DNA of 64,000 nucleotides from Mycobacterium aquaticum (GCF_002086485.1 NZ_MVHF01000003.1:124001-188000), one strand, 5' to 3'; shown: positions 17,906 to 26,614, counted from the first letter of the stretch. Numbers and translations are program-made. Notes: generated from the letters alone by a model not told the origin.

Positions 17906-19471
17906 ATGCGCGTCTTCATTCGGTCGGTCCTGGTGGCACTGTTGGTCCTGTCAGCCGCGGTCCTGTTGGCCCTCACCGCCACGATGACCTCCGTGTTCAC
18001 CCTCACTGCGGCATCGAACTACATCATCAGGGGCACCCAGTACGCCCAACCGTTCTGCAGACCCTATTGCGGCACTCTCGACACGCCGCAACAGAATATC
18101 GACCTGGCGACGCCGTACATCGATGCCACGGTCAATCCACCGGCCGGACAACCGAATGTGTTCGTCAACTATCCCGCCAGCTTCTGGCCCGTTTCGGTGG
18201 GCTACTTCCACGCCATGACTTACGACGACGCGGTCGCCGCCGGTGTCGCGGCATTACCGTCCCCGGGGACCATCGATTCCGGAAGTGTGATCTTCGGATA
18301 TTCACAGGGGGCGAATGTCGCAACACAGTACAAGCGGAGCTTCAATCAGTACTGGGCCAACAATCCGGGAACGCCGCCTGCGGTCAGCTTCGTTCTGATC
18401 GGTAACGGCAACCGGCCCAACGGTGGTGCCTTGGAACGCTTCAACGGGCTCTACATCCCCGGCTTGGACTTCACCTTCAGCGGCGCCACGCCCACAACGA
18501 CGGCCGGGGCCGCACCGGGCCAGATCACCACTTACGACATCGCGCAACAGTACGACGGCTTCGCCGATTTCCCGACCAACCCGCTCAATCCGTTCGCCAT
18601 GGCGAACGCGGCAGCGGGTCTGGTCCTGGTGCACCCCAACTATCAGAATGTCGACCCGAACAGTGCCGTTTACCAGGGGACCCAAGGCGATACGGCCTAT
18701 TATCTGATACCGACCTACCCGGTGCCGTTGCTGATGCCGATCGCGAACATCCCCGGCGCGGGCCCGATCATCGCCGACACGTTGGACCCCGTGATGCGGG
18801 TGCTCATCGAATCCGGCTACAACCGAACCATCAACCCAGGGCAGCCGACGCCCGCGAACATCTTCTACTTCCCGAATCCCGTGAAGTTCGCCGCGGCCCT
18901 CGCCGTCGCCATCCCGACGGGCCTGTTCATCGGATTGGAAGATCTCACGGGGGAGCGCACCCCGGGAACGCCGCCGGCGTACGTGCAAGGGCAGGGCGCC
19001 TACGGCATCTTTGGTCCGCCCGTCACGCTGCCGAACCAGCCTCCGCCACCGGTTCCGCTCTCACAGGTCATGGCCTCAGCGCAGGTGCCCAGCGGCCAAT
19101 CATCCACTTCCGCACCGAATTCCAAGGATTCGCAACAGGTTACCGACACTCAGACCGCGGCATCGACCACCGATACCGGGACAACCCAGAGCAGCACGCC
19201 GCCGGCCGACACGACCAGTCAACCGGTGCTGAACAAATCGATCCTGACACCGTTGCTGCCCCAGGTGAACAAGCCGAAGTTGAATGTCGTGCGGGGCGCG
19301 ACAACGGGCAAGTCAGGGTTGACGACCGGCGTCCAGAGCACCGTTGCATCGGTGAAAGGGGCTGTGACCAACACGATCACGTCGATCGAAAAGGCGCTCG
19401 GCACCAAGCCCGCGGGCGTGAAGGTTCAAAGCGGCGCTGCGACCAGCAGCTCTGCCGGGGCCGGCTCCTGA
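17906..19471 (+). CDS. PE-PPE domain serine hydrolase, exported (1 of 2)
   Basis: A 521-residue protein. Residues 1-30 form a hydrophobic signal or anchor (FIRSVLVALLVLSAAVLLAL). The PE-PPE alpha/beta-hydrolase domain (PF08237 type) follows, with nucleophile motif GYSQGA (Ser133), and covers about 40-330. The C-terminal 150 residues are low in complexity (Pro/Ser/Thr/Gln-rich) and end in a conserved stretch beginning NVVRG. No PE or PPE domain precedes it. Family members Chp1 and Chp2 sit beside PKS loci in M. tuberculosis and act as acyltransferases that finish trehalose lipids outside the cytoplasm, so a similar role here is plausible. ATG 17906 is chosen because it gives a clean signal peptide; the open frame extends 21 codons upstream without an RBS. 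Confidence 0.82.
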   Translation: MRVFIRSVLVALLVLSAAVLLALTATMTSVFTLTAASNYIIRGTQYAQPFCRPYCGTLDTPQQNIDLATPYIDATVNPPAGQPNVFVNYPASFWPVSVGYFHAMTYDDAVAAGVAALPSPGTIDSGSVIFGYSQGANVATQYKRSFNQYWANNPGTPPAVSFVLIGNGNRPNGGALERFNGLYIPGLDFTFSGATPTTTAGAAPGQITTYDIAQQYDGFADFPTNPLNPFAMANAAAGLVLVHPNYQNVDPNSAVYQGTQGDTAYYLIPTYPVPLLMPIANIPGAGPIIADTLDPVMRVLIESGYNRTINPGQPTPANIFYFPNPVKFAAALAVAIPTGLFIGLEDLTGERTPGTPPAYVQGQGAYGIFGPPVTLPNQPPPPVPLSQVMASAQVPSGQSSTSAPNSKDSQQVTDTQTAASTTDTGTTQSSTPPADTTSQPVLNKSILTPLLPQVNKPKLNVVRGATTGKSGLTTGVQSTVASVKGAVTNTITSIEKALGTKPAGVKVQSGAATSSSAGAGS

Positions 19472-19805
19472 ACACTCCGAAGGGGATATCAGCAAACATA
19501 GAGCGGATACGCGCCAAGGCGTGCGGTGGCCATCGTCACGCAGCCTCGGCGTGGGCCGGCGACCGCACCATCCCCGGTATCTAGCGGGCGGTCCGGCACT
19601 CGGTGGCTCTTGAGGTTGTTCCGTTGATACCCAGCGTCATCCCATCTTTGGGCGTCGATCGCGCCTATGACCACCACGCAGTCACGGGCCGTGCACTGTC
19701 AGGAATTCCCAGCGAAAACTACAGCTATTTCACAGCCGGCGAGTTAGGCTCGTGACGCCGGATCCCACCGGTCAGCTAATTCCAACTGTCGGGCGGAGGA
19801 ACGCC
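19472..19805. other. 334-bp intergenic region between the two PE-PPE hydrolase genes
   Basis: No convincing gene is seen. A -10 box TAGGCT lies at 19745-19750, which would start a transcript near 19757 with a leader of about 49 nt and the RBS GGAGGA (19795-19800) before GTG 19806. The rest shows no hairpin with a T-run and no repeat that I can recognise. Confidence 0.6.
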
Positions 19806-21506
19806 GTGGGAATTCATCGACACAACACCGGGGGCGCCAGGACGGCGTCATACGTGACCGCCGGAGTCGCGCTGGAACTGGCCGGCCTGGTCGGATTCGT
19901 CAATGTCGTCGACGCCAACGCGCCGATGGTGCGCCTCCTAGCGGCGACCAGCATCTTCATCGACGGCACCAAGGACATCATTCCCACCGGCAATTCCCAA
20001 GCGCCAGACCGGATGCGCGGCACCCTGAGCGGCGTCCTCGACCAGGGCTACGATTATGTCTCCACCCCCGGTGCGGGCGGCAACTACTACGTGCAGTACC
20101 CGCGATCGTTCGGAATCCTGACCGGGCTCACCGATCCCACCTATGACGCATCGCGGACCATCGCGACCCAGAACACCATCACCGCCATCAAAGACGCACG
20201 GGCGCAAAACCCGAACGACCCCATCTACGTCGTGGGCTATTCCCAAGGGGCCAACGCCGAGTCCGAGGCGATCCGCCAGTTGCAGGCCGAAGGATATGAC
20301 ACGTCGAACATCACGTTCGTGTTGGTCGGCAACGGTGCGCGCAACGACGGCGGGCTGTGGGCTCGGCTGCCTGCAGGCGTGTACGTGCCGCTGATCGGGC
20401 TGAGCTTCGGCGCGTCGATGAATCCGGACCCCAACGGTCCGCAGGTGATTCAGATCAGCAAGCAGTACGACGGCGCCTCGGACGTGCCGCAGTACGTCCT
20501 CAATCCGGTTGCCTGGGCCAATGCCGCCCTGGGATTCGTCTACGTTCACAACGGCTACTACCAGGATGTGGACTTCGACCTCAACCACGACGGAACCATC
20601 AGCTCGGCTGATGTGGCGCTGGCGCAACAGGATCCGGCACATTACATCGTGACGACCAACGGCAACATCTCCGACGTGGTGATCCGGAATCCGGAGGGCC
20701 AGCTGCCGTTGACCCGGCCGTTGCTGGATCTCGGAGTGCCACCCGAGATCGTCAAAGCACTGGATCCGCTGCTGCGGGCCATCATCGAGACGGGCTACAA
20801 CCGGCCGCCGAACGGTGGGGTATATCCGGCGCAACCGCAACATCTCGAGTTGCTGCCCCCGGTGACCCGCTGGGAAGCTGACGCCGACGCCGTCGCCGCG
20901 GGGCTGAAGGAGACCATCCATCGTCTCGAGGCGCTGAACACCGTGCATATCAACCCGATCAGCCCGCTGACGGCCGACTCCGCCGTGCCGCAGGAGTCGG
21001 GGGGTCAACAGCTCACGACGGCGAAGCATCAGGAGCCGACCATTGATCAGGAGACGCCGCAGGGCGGTCCGCAGCTTACGGCCGTGAAGACACTCGATAC
21101 ACCCGATACCGGCGCGGCATCGTCCGGCACCCCCAGCGGGGTTGGCACATCCGAAGCCGAGCAGGGTGTTTCGGGCGCACCTGATCCGGTATCGGCCCCG
21201 ACGACGCCGGATGCGCCGTCCGCGCCGAAGAAACCCCAGACCAATGTGGTGCGCGGTCCGATCGGTGGATCGCCTGCGCTGTCTGGGCTGAAGACCGTCA
21301 CCGCCAAGATCAACGGCGCGGTGACCGATGCCATGACAAAGGTCAAGGACGCGTTGGGGGCCAACCGCACCGGCAACAAGGTCACCCCGCCGACAGCAGG
21401 CAGTGAAGGCGCCGGTACGAGCACGAATACCGGTACGACGCAATCTGATACCGACGGCGGTACGTCTGGAAGCGGATCTGGCGCTACCGACAACTCCGGA
21501 AGTTAG
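19806..21506 (+). CDS. PE-PPE domain serine hydrolase with dockerin-like Ca-binding loop (2 of 2)
   Basis: A 566-residue paralogue of the preceding hydrolase. It has an N-terminal hydrophobic segment (about 15-35), the nucleophile motif GYSQGA (Ser146), and a long Thr/Gly/Ser-rich tail that contains the NVVRG stretch shared with its neighbour. At residues 258-269 a 12-residue loop DLNHDGTISSAD has Asp, Asn, Asp, Gly, Ile and Asp at the EF-hand/dockerin positions 1, 3, 5, 6, 8 and 12, which is absent from the other copy. The GTG start at 19806 is preceded by GGAGGA at the right distance; a GTG at 19752 is less likely because it lies one base after the -10 box. It is probably exported and active on lipid esters. 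Confidence 0.82.
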   Translation: MGIHRHNTGGARTASYVTAGVALELAGLVGFVNVVDANAPMVRLLAATSIFIDGTKDIIPTGNSQAPDRMRGTLSGVLDQGYDYVSTPGAGGNYYVQYPRSFGILTGLTDPTYDASRTIATQNTITAIKDARAQNPNDPIYVVGYSQGANAESEAIRQLQAEGYDTSNITFVLVGNGARNDGGLWARLPAGVYVPLIGLSFGASMNPDPNGPQVIQISKQYDGASDVPQYVLNPVAWANAALGFVYVHNGYYQDVDFDLNHDGTISSADVALAQQDPAHYIVTTNGNISDVVIRNPEGQLPLTRPLLDLGVPPEIVKALDPLLRAIIETGYNRPPNGGVYPAQPQHLELLPPVTRWEADADAVAAGLKETIHRLEALNTVHINPISPLTADSAVPQESGGQQLTTAKHQEPTIDQETPQGGPQLTAVKTLDTPDTGAASSGTPSGVGTSEAEQGVSGAPDPVSAPTTPDAPSAPKKPQTNVVRGPIGGSPALSGLKTVTAKINGAVTDAMTKVKDALGANRTGNKVTPPTAGSEGAGTSTNTGTTQSDTDGGTSGSGSGATDNSGS

Positions 21507-21516
21507 AATCAGCGAA

Positions 21517-21546
21517 GTGGCGACGCTTCGACAGGGGATCGGATGA
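21517..21546 (+). CDS. Possible leaderless 9-aa leader ORF before the DoxX-like gene
   Basis: A -10 box TAGAAT (21504-21509) overlaps the stop of the PE-PPE gene, and GTG 21517 lies seven bases after it, where a leaderless transcript would start. The ORF (MATLRQGIG) ends in a stop that overlaps the next ATG (ATGA at 21543). Such leaderless short ORFs are common in mycobacteria and can couple translation. Confidence 0.35.
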   Translation: MATLRQGIG

Positions 21547-21902
21547 GTATCGCGGTGGTAGTGGCCTCGATCGTGCTGGCGGTCTATCTCGGTGTCGCCG
21601 CGATCCTGAACCTCTTCTATCTGGAGGAAGCACGCAAGAACGGTCAGCGGTTGGGGCTGTCGCGCGGACTCAGCCGGTTCATCGGCGCCTGCCAGCTGGC
21701 AGGCGCGATCGGGCTGATCGGCGGATTGTTCTGGCGGCCGGTCGGTATTGCCGCGGCGGTCGGGTTCCTGCTGATGATGATCGGCGCGGTTATCGCTCAC
21801 CGGCGAGTGCGTGATTCCGTGCTGGCGACGCTGCCCGCGGTCGTGGTCTTCGGTGTCACCGCATTCGTCTTCGGCGCTCAGCTCGCTCTCGTCGGTGTAT
21901 GA
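21543..21902 (+). CDS. DoxX-like small integral membrane protein
   Basis: A 119-residue protein with four hydrophobic helices: VVVASIVLAVYLGVAAILNLF, FIGACQLAGAIGLIGGLFW, GIAAAVGFLLMMIGAVIAH and LPAVVVFGVTAFVFGAQLAL. Length and pattern fit the DoxX-like family (PF13564 type). Function in this family is mostly unknown, with some members tied to redox or quinone processes. ATG 21543 is coupled to the short upstream ORF. The gene is convergent with the SRPBCC gene nine bases downstream. Confidence 0.65.
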   Translation: MSIAVVVASIVLAVYLGVAAILNLFYLEEARKNGQRLGLSRGLSRFIGACQLAGAIGLIGGLFWRPVGIAAAVGFLLMMIGAVIAHRRVRDSVLATLPAVVVFGVTAFVFGAQLALVGV

Positions 21903-21911
21903 CGTCGATTG

Positions 21912-22334
21912 TCAGTGGCGCTCGGCGATTTCGGCGATCCGCGCCGTCGATGACACGAACGCCGTGGCCAGCCGCGGGCCGATGAACATGGCAGCCAGGC
22001 CGGCCAGCGGGCCTGCCATGATGACCCGTTCGGTCAAGATCGTGCCATCGGGGACAGAGTCGATCTGGTGCTCGAAGCGCATGGACAGTCCGGGAAATGA
22101 CGAGGTGCCGGTCCAGAGTCGCGGTGACTCCACCTGCGTCACGGTGGACGCGGTTGCCGGCCCACCTTTTCCTTTCACGGTTATCCGTGCGCCAACGCCG
22201 AATTCGCGGTCGATCGACGCTGATTCGATGATTCCGCCCGGCCATCGCGGCGGATCGGTCCACACGTCCCACACCTGCGGTGCGGATGCCGAACTTCTTG
22301 TTGATCCTTCAAAGGACCGGCGGGCTTTGGCCAT
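21912..22334 (-). CDS. SRPBCC (polyketide cyclase/START-like) family protein
   Basis: A 140-residue protein with the SRPBCC pattern: an N-terminal strand with VWDVWTDPPRWPGG, a central LWTGTSSFPGLSMRFEHQI, and the C-terminal helix GPRLATAFVSSTARIAEIAE. Members bind hydrophobic ligands in a deep pocket. ATG at 22334 gives the usual family length. It is divergent from the DUF2505 gene, which has the same general fold, with about 85 bp between start codons. The ligand cannot be read from the sequence. Confidence 0.72.
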   Translation of the reverse strand: MAKARRSFEGSTRSSASAPQVWDVWTDPPRWPGGIIESASIDREFGVGARITVKGKGGPATASTVTQVESPRLWTGTSSFPGLSMRFEHQIDSVPDGTILTERVIMAGPLAGLAAMFIGPRLATAFVSSTARIAEIAERH

Positions 22335-22406
22335 GTGCTGATGATCGCACTGCCGCAAGCGCTTTGGTCCGGATCCGGTCAGGTTGAGGCCACCGACCAT
22401 CGGGAT

Positions 22407-22412
22407 TACGGT
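22407..22412 (+). promoter_or_regulatory. Probable -10 box for leaderless DUF2505 gene
   Basis: TACGGT matches TANNNT and lies six bases before ATG 22419, the normal distance for a leaderless mycobacterial transcript. This supports the 22419 start over longer in-frame options. Confidence 0.5.
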
Positions 22413-22418
22413 ATCGGT

Positions 22419-22925
22419 ATGGCACGGTCGTTCGACGTGTCGGTGCAATCTGCCGCCGACGTCGCCGAGATTCTCACGGCATTCGGTGACCGAGATTATT
22501 GGCATGCACGGCTCGCGGCCTACGCAGGAGCGGGGGCCACTCTCGACCGCCTTGAGATCGATGCGGCAGGTTCGGTCATGGTGACTGTCACACTGCGTCT
22601 TCTGCGTGATCGACTGCCGGCGCTGGTGACTCAGCTGTACCCCGCAGATCTGACGATGGTGCGGAGCGAGACGTGGCGGCCCGACGGCAGCGACGTGGTG
22701 CTGGGCGATATCCGCGTCTCGGTGCCCGGTGCTCCGGTGTCGGCCCATGGCACGGCGACCCTCACACCGGAGTCTGCTGGTTCGCGGCTGGTCCGCCGAA
22801 CCACGGTTCGGGTCGCGGTTCCCTTCGTCGGCGGCAAGTTGGAAGACTATCTGGGGCGTCAGTTCTGCGACGGGATCCCCGCGATACAAGACTTCACATC
22901 GGAATGGATCGCCGAAAAGCGTTGA
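22419..22925 (+). CDS. DUF2505-family protein
   Basis: A 168-residue protein starting MARSFDVSVQSAADVAEILTAF, with RDYWHARL, LRLLRDRLPALV and the C-terminal FVGGKLEDYLGRQF...EWIAEKR. These match the mycobacterial DUF2505 family, which has an SRPBCC-like fold and no known function. The ATG at 22419 is preceded by a leaderless -10 box. The gene is convergent with the CocE-type hydrolase (stop-to-stop gap 9 bp). Confidence 0.7.
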   Translation: MARSFDVSVQSAADVAEILTAFGDRDYWHARLAAYAGAGATLDRLEIDAAGSVMVTVTLRLLRDRLPALVTQLYPADLTMVRSETWRPDGSDVVLGDIRVSVPGAPVSAHGTATLTPESAGSRLVRRTTVRVAVPFVGGKLEDYLGRQFCDGIPAIQDFTSEWIAEKR

Positions 22926-22934
22926 AATTCATGT

Positions 22935-24821
22935 TCAGCTGGTGATGACCGGCAATTCGACGCGCGACGGGTGGGCGCTGTCGCGGTGGACGCGGATGGC
23001 GGGTGCACCGCCTGGCAGCACCGCAAACTGATCGGCATCGGCACCCGAGATGGCGATCCGGATCCGGTGCCCGGCCTCGAACACGTACGAGGTCGGCAAG
23101 AGATCGAACCTCAGCTCCGCGATCTCACCGCGGGCGAGCGGCTGCGCGTCGGCGCGTCTGAAGCTGCGGTACGGAACGGTCTGCGGATAGGGCGCCGTGG
23201 CGGTACTGAGATGTCGGTGGAGCGCACGCAATTCACCCTCGGTGACGTAGGAGACGGCGCCTCGGGAGTCCACATCCTCGAGATAGACGAAGAACGTGCC
23301 GTCGGCTGCTGTCGAGCTGACGAACAGCGTGACGAGTGGATGCCCCGTCACCTCGAGCGGATCGGTCAGCATGCCAGAGGTGTAGGTCAGCAGCTTTGCA
23401 TCCGCGGTGGTGCGCTCCGGATAGCGCACAGCTTCCCCGATTGCCACCTGCGTGCGCCACCGTGAGTGCTCACCGGTACCCGCAGTGAGATCGACCTGAT
23501 GGTCGTCGGCGGCGTACGGATCCGGAACTCCGCCGGATCCGGGGGCCTCGACGGTGAGCCGCCGGTCGGCCGTGAAGTAGTACGTGAGCAGATCGGACCG
23601 TGGGGGCCAGGAAGATGCTGATTTCCAGCGGCCTTCACCCATCGTGAAGTAGTGCACGACGGGTTCCGACGCCATGGCGTTGTCGCGTCGTCTCAGGTGA
23701 TGGTCGAAGAACCGCAGCAGTTCGCCTTCGTGGTCGAATGCCGAAAGCGTCGGTGGACGAACAGGTTCGATCTGCCACCGCCCACCATGGTTCCACGGGC
23801 CGAGGACCAGCCGGCTGCCCGCGGTGGACACCGAGAAGAAGCGCTTGATCGCCGAATGCGCATAGGCACCGTCGAACCAGCCCCCGCTGCCGTAGACCGC
23901 GGCGCCCGACCCTTCGATGTCGCGGCGGTAATTGTGCGGGCTGAAGCGGTTGATGCTGCCGTTCGGATCGATGGGCGTACCGATCGGGGCCGGCCCTTCA
24001 GCGGATCCGTTTCGGTAGGGATCCGACGGTGCGACATCGTCCCGGAACGTCAATGCCAGGGCCTGCGGATGGATTTCGTAGTTGGCGAGATGCTCGGCGA
24101 CGGCCTCGGCGCGGTGCCGACGGCGCCGGTCACCGTCGACCGGCATCGCGCCGGTCACCAGAAGCTTGACCCACCACCCCGCAACCTGATGGGGAGCGTT
24201 GCGGTCGAGCGCGTCGTTGTAGCGTCCCCAGGTCTCGGTGAACCAGGTCCCGTGGATGCCGCCAGGGAACGCGATGTCGGTGTAGGCGTCGTACACCGAG
24301 AATCGAGGTGCGACGGCCCGCACCGCGGGGTGCTGGTTGACCAGCAGCAGCTCGGCGGCCGCGCCGCTGTAGGAGGTACCCAGAGCACCGACGAGCCCGT
24401 CAGACCACGGCTGGCGGATAATCCAGTCGACAACCTCTGCGCCGTCGCGGATCTCATCAGGGGACCATTCACAGACCCGGTGCCCGTAGGAGGCGCCGGA
24501 CCCGCGCACGTCGACATCCACCCAGGCATAGCCGGTGGAGACGAAGCGCCGACGGCACACGGCGGTGGAGCGGATATGGTCAAACGGCTTGCCGCCCAGC
24601 AGCATTCGTAACGGCCACCGCAGCTCCATCGCCCGGTAGTACCGGGTCTGATGCAGGATGGTCGGCAGCGGCATCCCCGCCGGTGCGACAGGGAGATGGA
24701 CTGTGACGGCGAGCTGGACACCGTCGCGCATCGCCAAATAGCAAGAGGACGAAGCCATTCCCCGGTACACCGGGCGTGGGCATCCGGCGTCCGACCAGGT
24801 GGTGTCCGACCCGTCGCTCAC
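22935..24821 (-). CDS. CocE/NonD-family (X-Pro dipeptidyl-peptidase S15-like) hydrolase
   Basis: A 628-residue alpha/beta hydrolase. It has the RYYR and [10 protein letters not shown] motifs, a nucleophile elbow GTSYSG (Ser about 150), [11 protein letters not shown] with the catalytic Asp, and LGPWNHGG with the catalytic His. The C-terminal jelly-roll domain ends in [20 protein letters not shown]. Enzymes of this family cleave esters or amides (cocaine esterase, cephalosporin acylase-like). No signal peptide is seen. The start is GTG at 24821, and the gene is divergent from the SDR gene across a 203-bp gap with a direct repeat. The natural substrate is unknown. Confidence 0.82.
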   Translation of the reverse strand: MSDGSDTTWSDAGCPRPVYRGMASSSCYLAMRDGVQLAVTVHLPVAPAGMPLPTILHQTRYYRAMELRWPLRMLLGGKPFDHIRSTAVCRRRFVSTGYAWVDVDVRGSGASYGHRVCEWSPDEIRDGAEVVDWIIRQPWSDGLVGALGTSYSGAAAELLLVNQHPAVRAVAPRFSVYDAYTDIAFPGGIHGTWFTETWGRYNDALDRNAPHQVAGWWVKLLVTGAMPVDGDRRRRHRAEAVAEHLANYEIHPQALALTFRDDVAPSDPYRNGSAEGPAPIGTPIDPNGSINRFSPHNYRRDIEGSGAAVYGSGGWFDGAYAHSAIKRFFSVSTAGSRLVLGPWNHGGRWQIEPVRPPTLSAFDHEGELLRFFDHHLRRRDNAMASEPVVHYFTMGEGRWKSASSWPPRSDLLTYYFTADRRLTVEAPGSGGVPDPYAADDHQVDLTAGTGEHSRWRTQVAIGEAVRYPERTTADAKLLTYTSGMLTDPLEVTGHPLVTLFVSSTAADGTFFVYLEDVDSRGAVSYVTEGELRALHRHLSTATAPYPQTVPYRSFRRADAQPLARGEIAELRFDLLPTSYVFEAGHRIRIAISGADADQFAVLPGGAPAIRVHRDSAHPSRVELPVITS

Positions 24822-24910
24822 TGCGCCACCTCCTGGTAGACGCGAAGTCGACTGCCTACTGCGACCGCATCGATGGTGTTGGGGTCAGCATAGAGAGGGC
24901 ACGTGTGCGG

Positions 24911-24987
24911 CAAGGTCCGAATCGTCGAGGCCAACTGCGCGATTGACCGATACCGGCCCACCGCGCCCGGTAAGGTCCGAAGTGTCG
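24911..24987. repeat. Pair of direct repeats in the divergent hydrolase-SDR promoter region
   Basis: The sequence CAAGGTCCGAATCGTCG at 24911-24927 recurs as TAAGGTCCGAAGTGTCG at 24971-24987, exactly 60 bp apart, sharing AAGGTCCGAA. The pair lies between two divergent genes and near a TetR gene, so it may be an operator, though this is inference. Confidence 0.45.
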
Positions 24988-25024
24988 GTCGACAGTGGAA
25001 AACCAACGCGGAGGTCGCGTTTCG

Positions 25025-25831
25025 ATGCGAGATTTTTCGGGCGCGGTCGCGCTGGTAACCGGTGGGGGCGGCGGGATCGGAGCCGCCGAGGTCAGGCTCC
25101 TCACCGCGCGAGGCGCGAGGGTGTGTGCGGTCGACATCGATGAGGACGCAGCGCTCGGCAGCGGCGCTGCCCTGGCCATCGGAGCCGATGTGGCCGACCG
25201 CGAAGCGATGGCCGACGCGGTCGACCGCGTCGTGAAACAGTTCGGCCGACTCGATCTGGTCTTCTGCACCGCGGGCATCACGCACCGGCCGGCGACCCTG
25301 CGGGTGCTGGAACCGGGCACGGCGCAGCGGGTCATCGACGTCAACCTCATCGGCACACTCAACACCCTCGAACCGGCGATCGACCCGCTCATCGCGGCGC
25401 GGGGGCATGCGGTTCTGGTGTCGTCGATGGGGTGGCCACCCAACAGCGAGTTCGGGACCTTGCTGCCGGCGCTGGGTGGTGTCGCCTACTCGACCAGCAA
25501 GGTGGCCGTGGAGATGCTCGGCCGCGGACTGCGGATCGAACTCTCGCCATACGGCGTGGGAGTGACCATCGCCTACTTCGGTCCCGTCGACACGGCGATG
25601 GTGCGGCTCACCAACGTGCCGCCGACCCGCTCCAGTGAGCGGCTGCGGATCAGCCCCGACAAAGCGGCCGCGGGAGTGATCCGGGCCGTCGAGCGGGAGA
25701 AGGTGCGCGTGATCATTCCCGGCCGGTGGAACTTCCTCAACGTCGTGCGGCCCCTGGGTGTGCATCTCGACAACCTGTTGCTCCGCAGCCGCAAGCAGCG
25801 TGATTTCATCCGCACTTATGACTCCGTGTGA
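25025..25831 (+). CDS. Short-chain dehydrogenase/reductase (SDR)
   Basis: A 268-residue classical SDR with the cofactor motif TGGGGGIG (residues about 13-20), DVADREA, the catalytic SSMGW serine region, and YSTSK (Tyr and Lys). A C-terminal extension (NVVRPLGVHLDNLLLRSRKQRDFI) is typical of membrane-associated mycobacterial SDRs. M. tuberculosis has a ketoacyl-reductase-like SDR (Rv1544) just upstream of dnaE1, which may be the counterpart. ATG 25025 has GGAGG ten bases upstream; GTG 24995 is an alternative. The substrate is not known. Confidence 0.8.
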   Translation: MRDFSGAVALVTGGGGGIGAAEVRLLTARGARVCAVDIDEDAALGSGAALAIGADVADREAMADAVDRVVKQFGRLDLVFCTAGITHRPATLRVLEPGTAQRVIDVNLIGTLNTLEPAIDPLIAARGHAVLVSSMGWPPNSEFGTLLPALGGVAYSTSKVAVEMLGRGLRIELSPYGVGVTIAYFGPVDTAMVRLTNVPPTRSSERLRISPDKAAAGVIRAVEREKVRVIIPGRWNFLNVVRPLGVHLDNLLLRSRKQRDFIRTYDSV

Positions 25832-25864
25832 TGTCCATTTCATCTCAGTTTGCGAGGGAAGGTG

Positions 25865-25893
25865 TTGACCGGTATTTAGCTATGTCTTAGCGT
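25865..25893 (+). promoter_or_regulatory. Probable SigA-type promoter of the TetR gene
   Basis: TTGACC (25865-25870), a 17-bp spacer, and TAGCGT (25888-25893). The transcript would begin at about 25900, which is the ATG, so the mRNA is probably leaderless. Confidence 0.55.
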
Positions 25894-25899
25894 TTGCCC

Positions 25900-26544
25900 A
25901 TGGGTTACGCGGGGGGACGTGGGCATCGCCGTCGTAAACCCGGCAGGCCGGTGGGGGCCGACGCCGCGCGGACCAGAGCCCGCATCGTGCGCGCAGGCCG
26001 GGAGGTGATCACCGAGTACGGGTACGGAGCGGCCACGTTCCAGGCGATCGCCCGCAGGACCGGGCTGAGCCGGCCGACCCTGAACTACTACTTCGCCGAC
26101 TGGGAAGACCTGTACTGCGAGTTGGTCGACGAGGCGCACTCGGAGCTCGTCGAATGCATCGAACAGGCCAAACAGCATGAGCTACCGGTCAATCGCTTGC
26201 GCGCTTTCGTGACGGCAGTCCTCGAGGTCGGCTCCCGCGACAGCTCCTTCGTGGCGTTTCTGGTCAGCGCGCGCCTGGAGGCCGAACGCAACCCGACCCT
26301 GCCGACGGCCACCGTGACGGCCACCCGAGGCTTCCTGCACAGCGTGGTGGGCGACGCGGTCGCGCGGCGTGACCTGCCCGCCGACTGCGACACCACCGCC
26401 ATCGTCGAACTGCTCCACGCCATCCTGTGCGGCGTCGGCGTATGGGTGGGCGTGGATGCCCCATGCGACTATTCGTCGGTTGCCAGGCAACTCGATGCCG
26501 TGCTCGACGGCGGGTTGCTGGGCGGAGATTCACAAGCCTGCTGA
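25900..26544 (+). CDS. TetR-family transcriptional regulator
   Basis: A 214-residue regulator. An Arg-rich N-terminus (GHRRRKPGRP) precedes the TetR helix-turn-helix: ARIVRAGREVITEYGYGAATFQAIA and RTGLSRPTLNYYFADWEDLY. The ligand domain has no recognisable specificity. It follows the SDR gene on the same strand with its own promoter; likely targets are the SDR and the divergent CocE-type hydrolase, whose shared promoter region carries a direct repeat. ATG 25900 is favoured over TTG 25894 by promoter spacing. Confidence 0.85.
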   Translation: MGYAGGRGHRRRKPGRPVGADAARTRARIVRAGREVITEYGYGAATFQAIARRTGLSRPTLNYYFADWEDLYCELVDEAHSELVECIEQAKQHELPVNRLRAFVTAVLEVGSRDSSFVAFLVSARLEAERNPTLPTATVTATRGFLHSVVGDAVARRDLPADCDTTAIVELLHAILCGVGVWVGVDAPCDYSSVARQLDAVLDGGLLGGDSQAC

Positions 26545-26599
26545 GCGGCCGCCTCCAGACACGCTCGGCGACACGCCCGGATGTGTCGGTGGTCCGCAA

Positions 26600-26605
26600 T
26601 AGACT
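26600..26605 (+). promoter_or_regulatory. Probable -10 box of dnaE1
   Basis: TAGACT matches TANNNT and ends nine bases before ATG 26615, so the transcript has almost no leader. Confidence 0.45.
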
Positions 26606-26614
26606 GGCCACCCT

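Noticed and set aside
19752..19805. Upstream GTG 19752 as the start of the second PE-PPE gene
   Set aside because: It lies one base after a -10 box and has no RBS; GTG 19806 has GGAGGA at the right distance.
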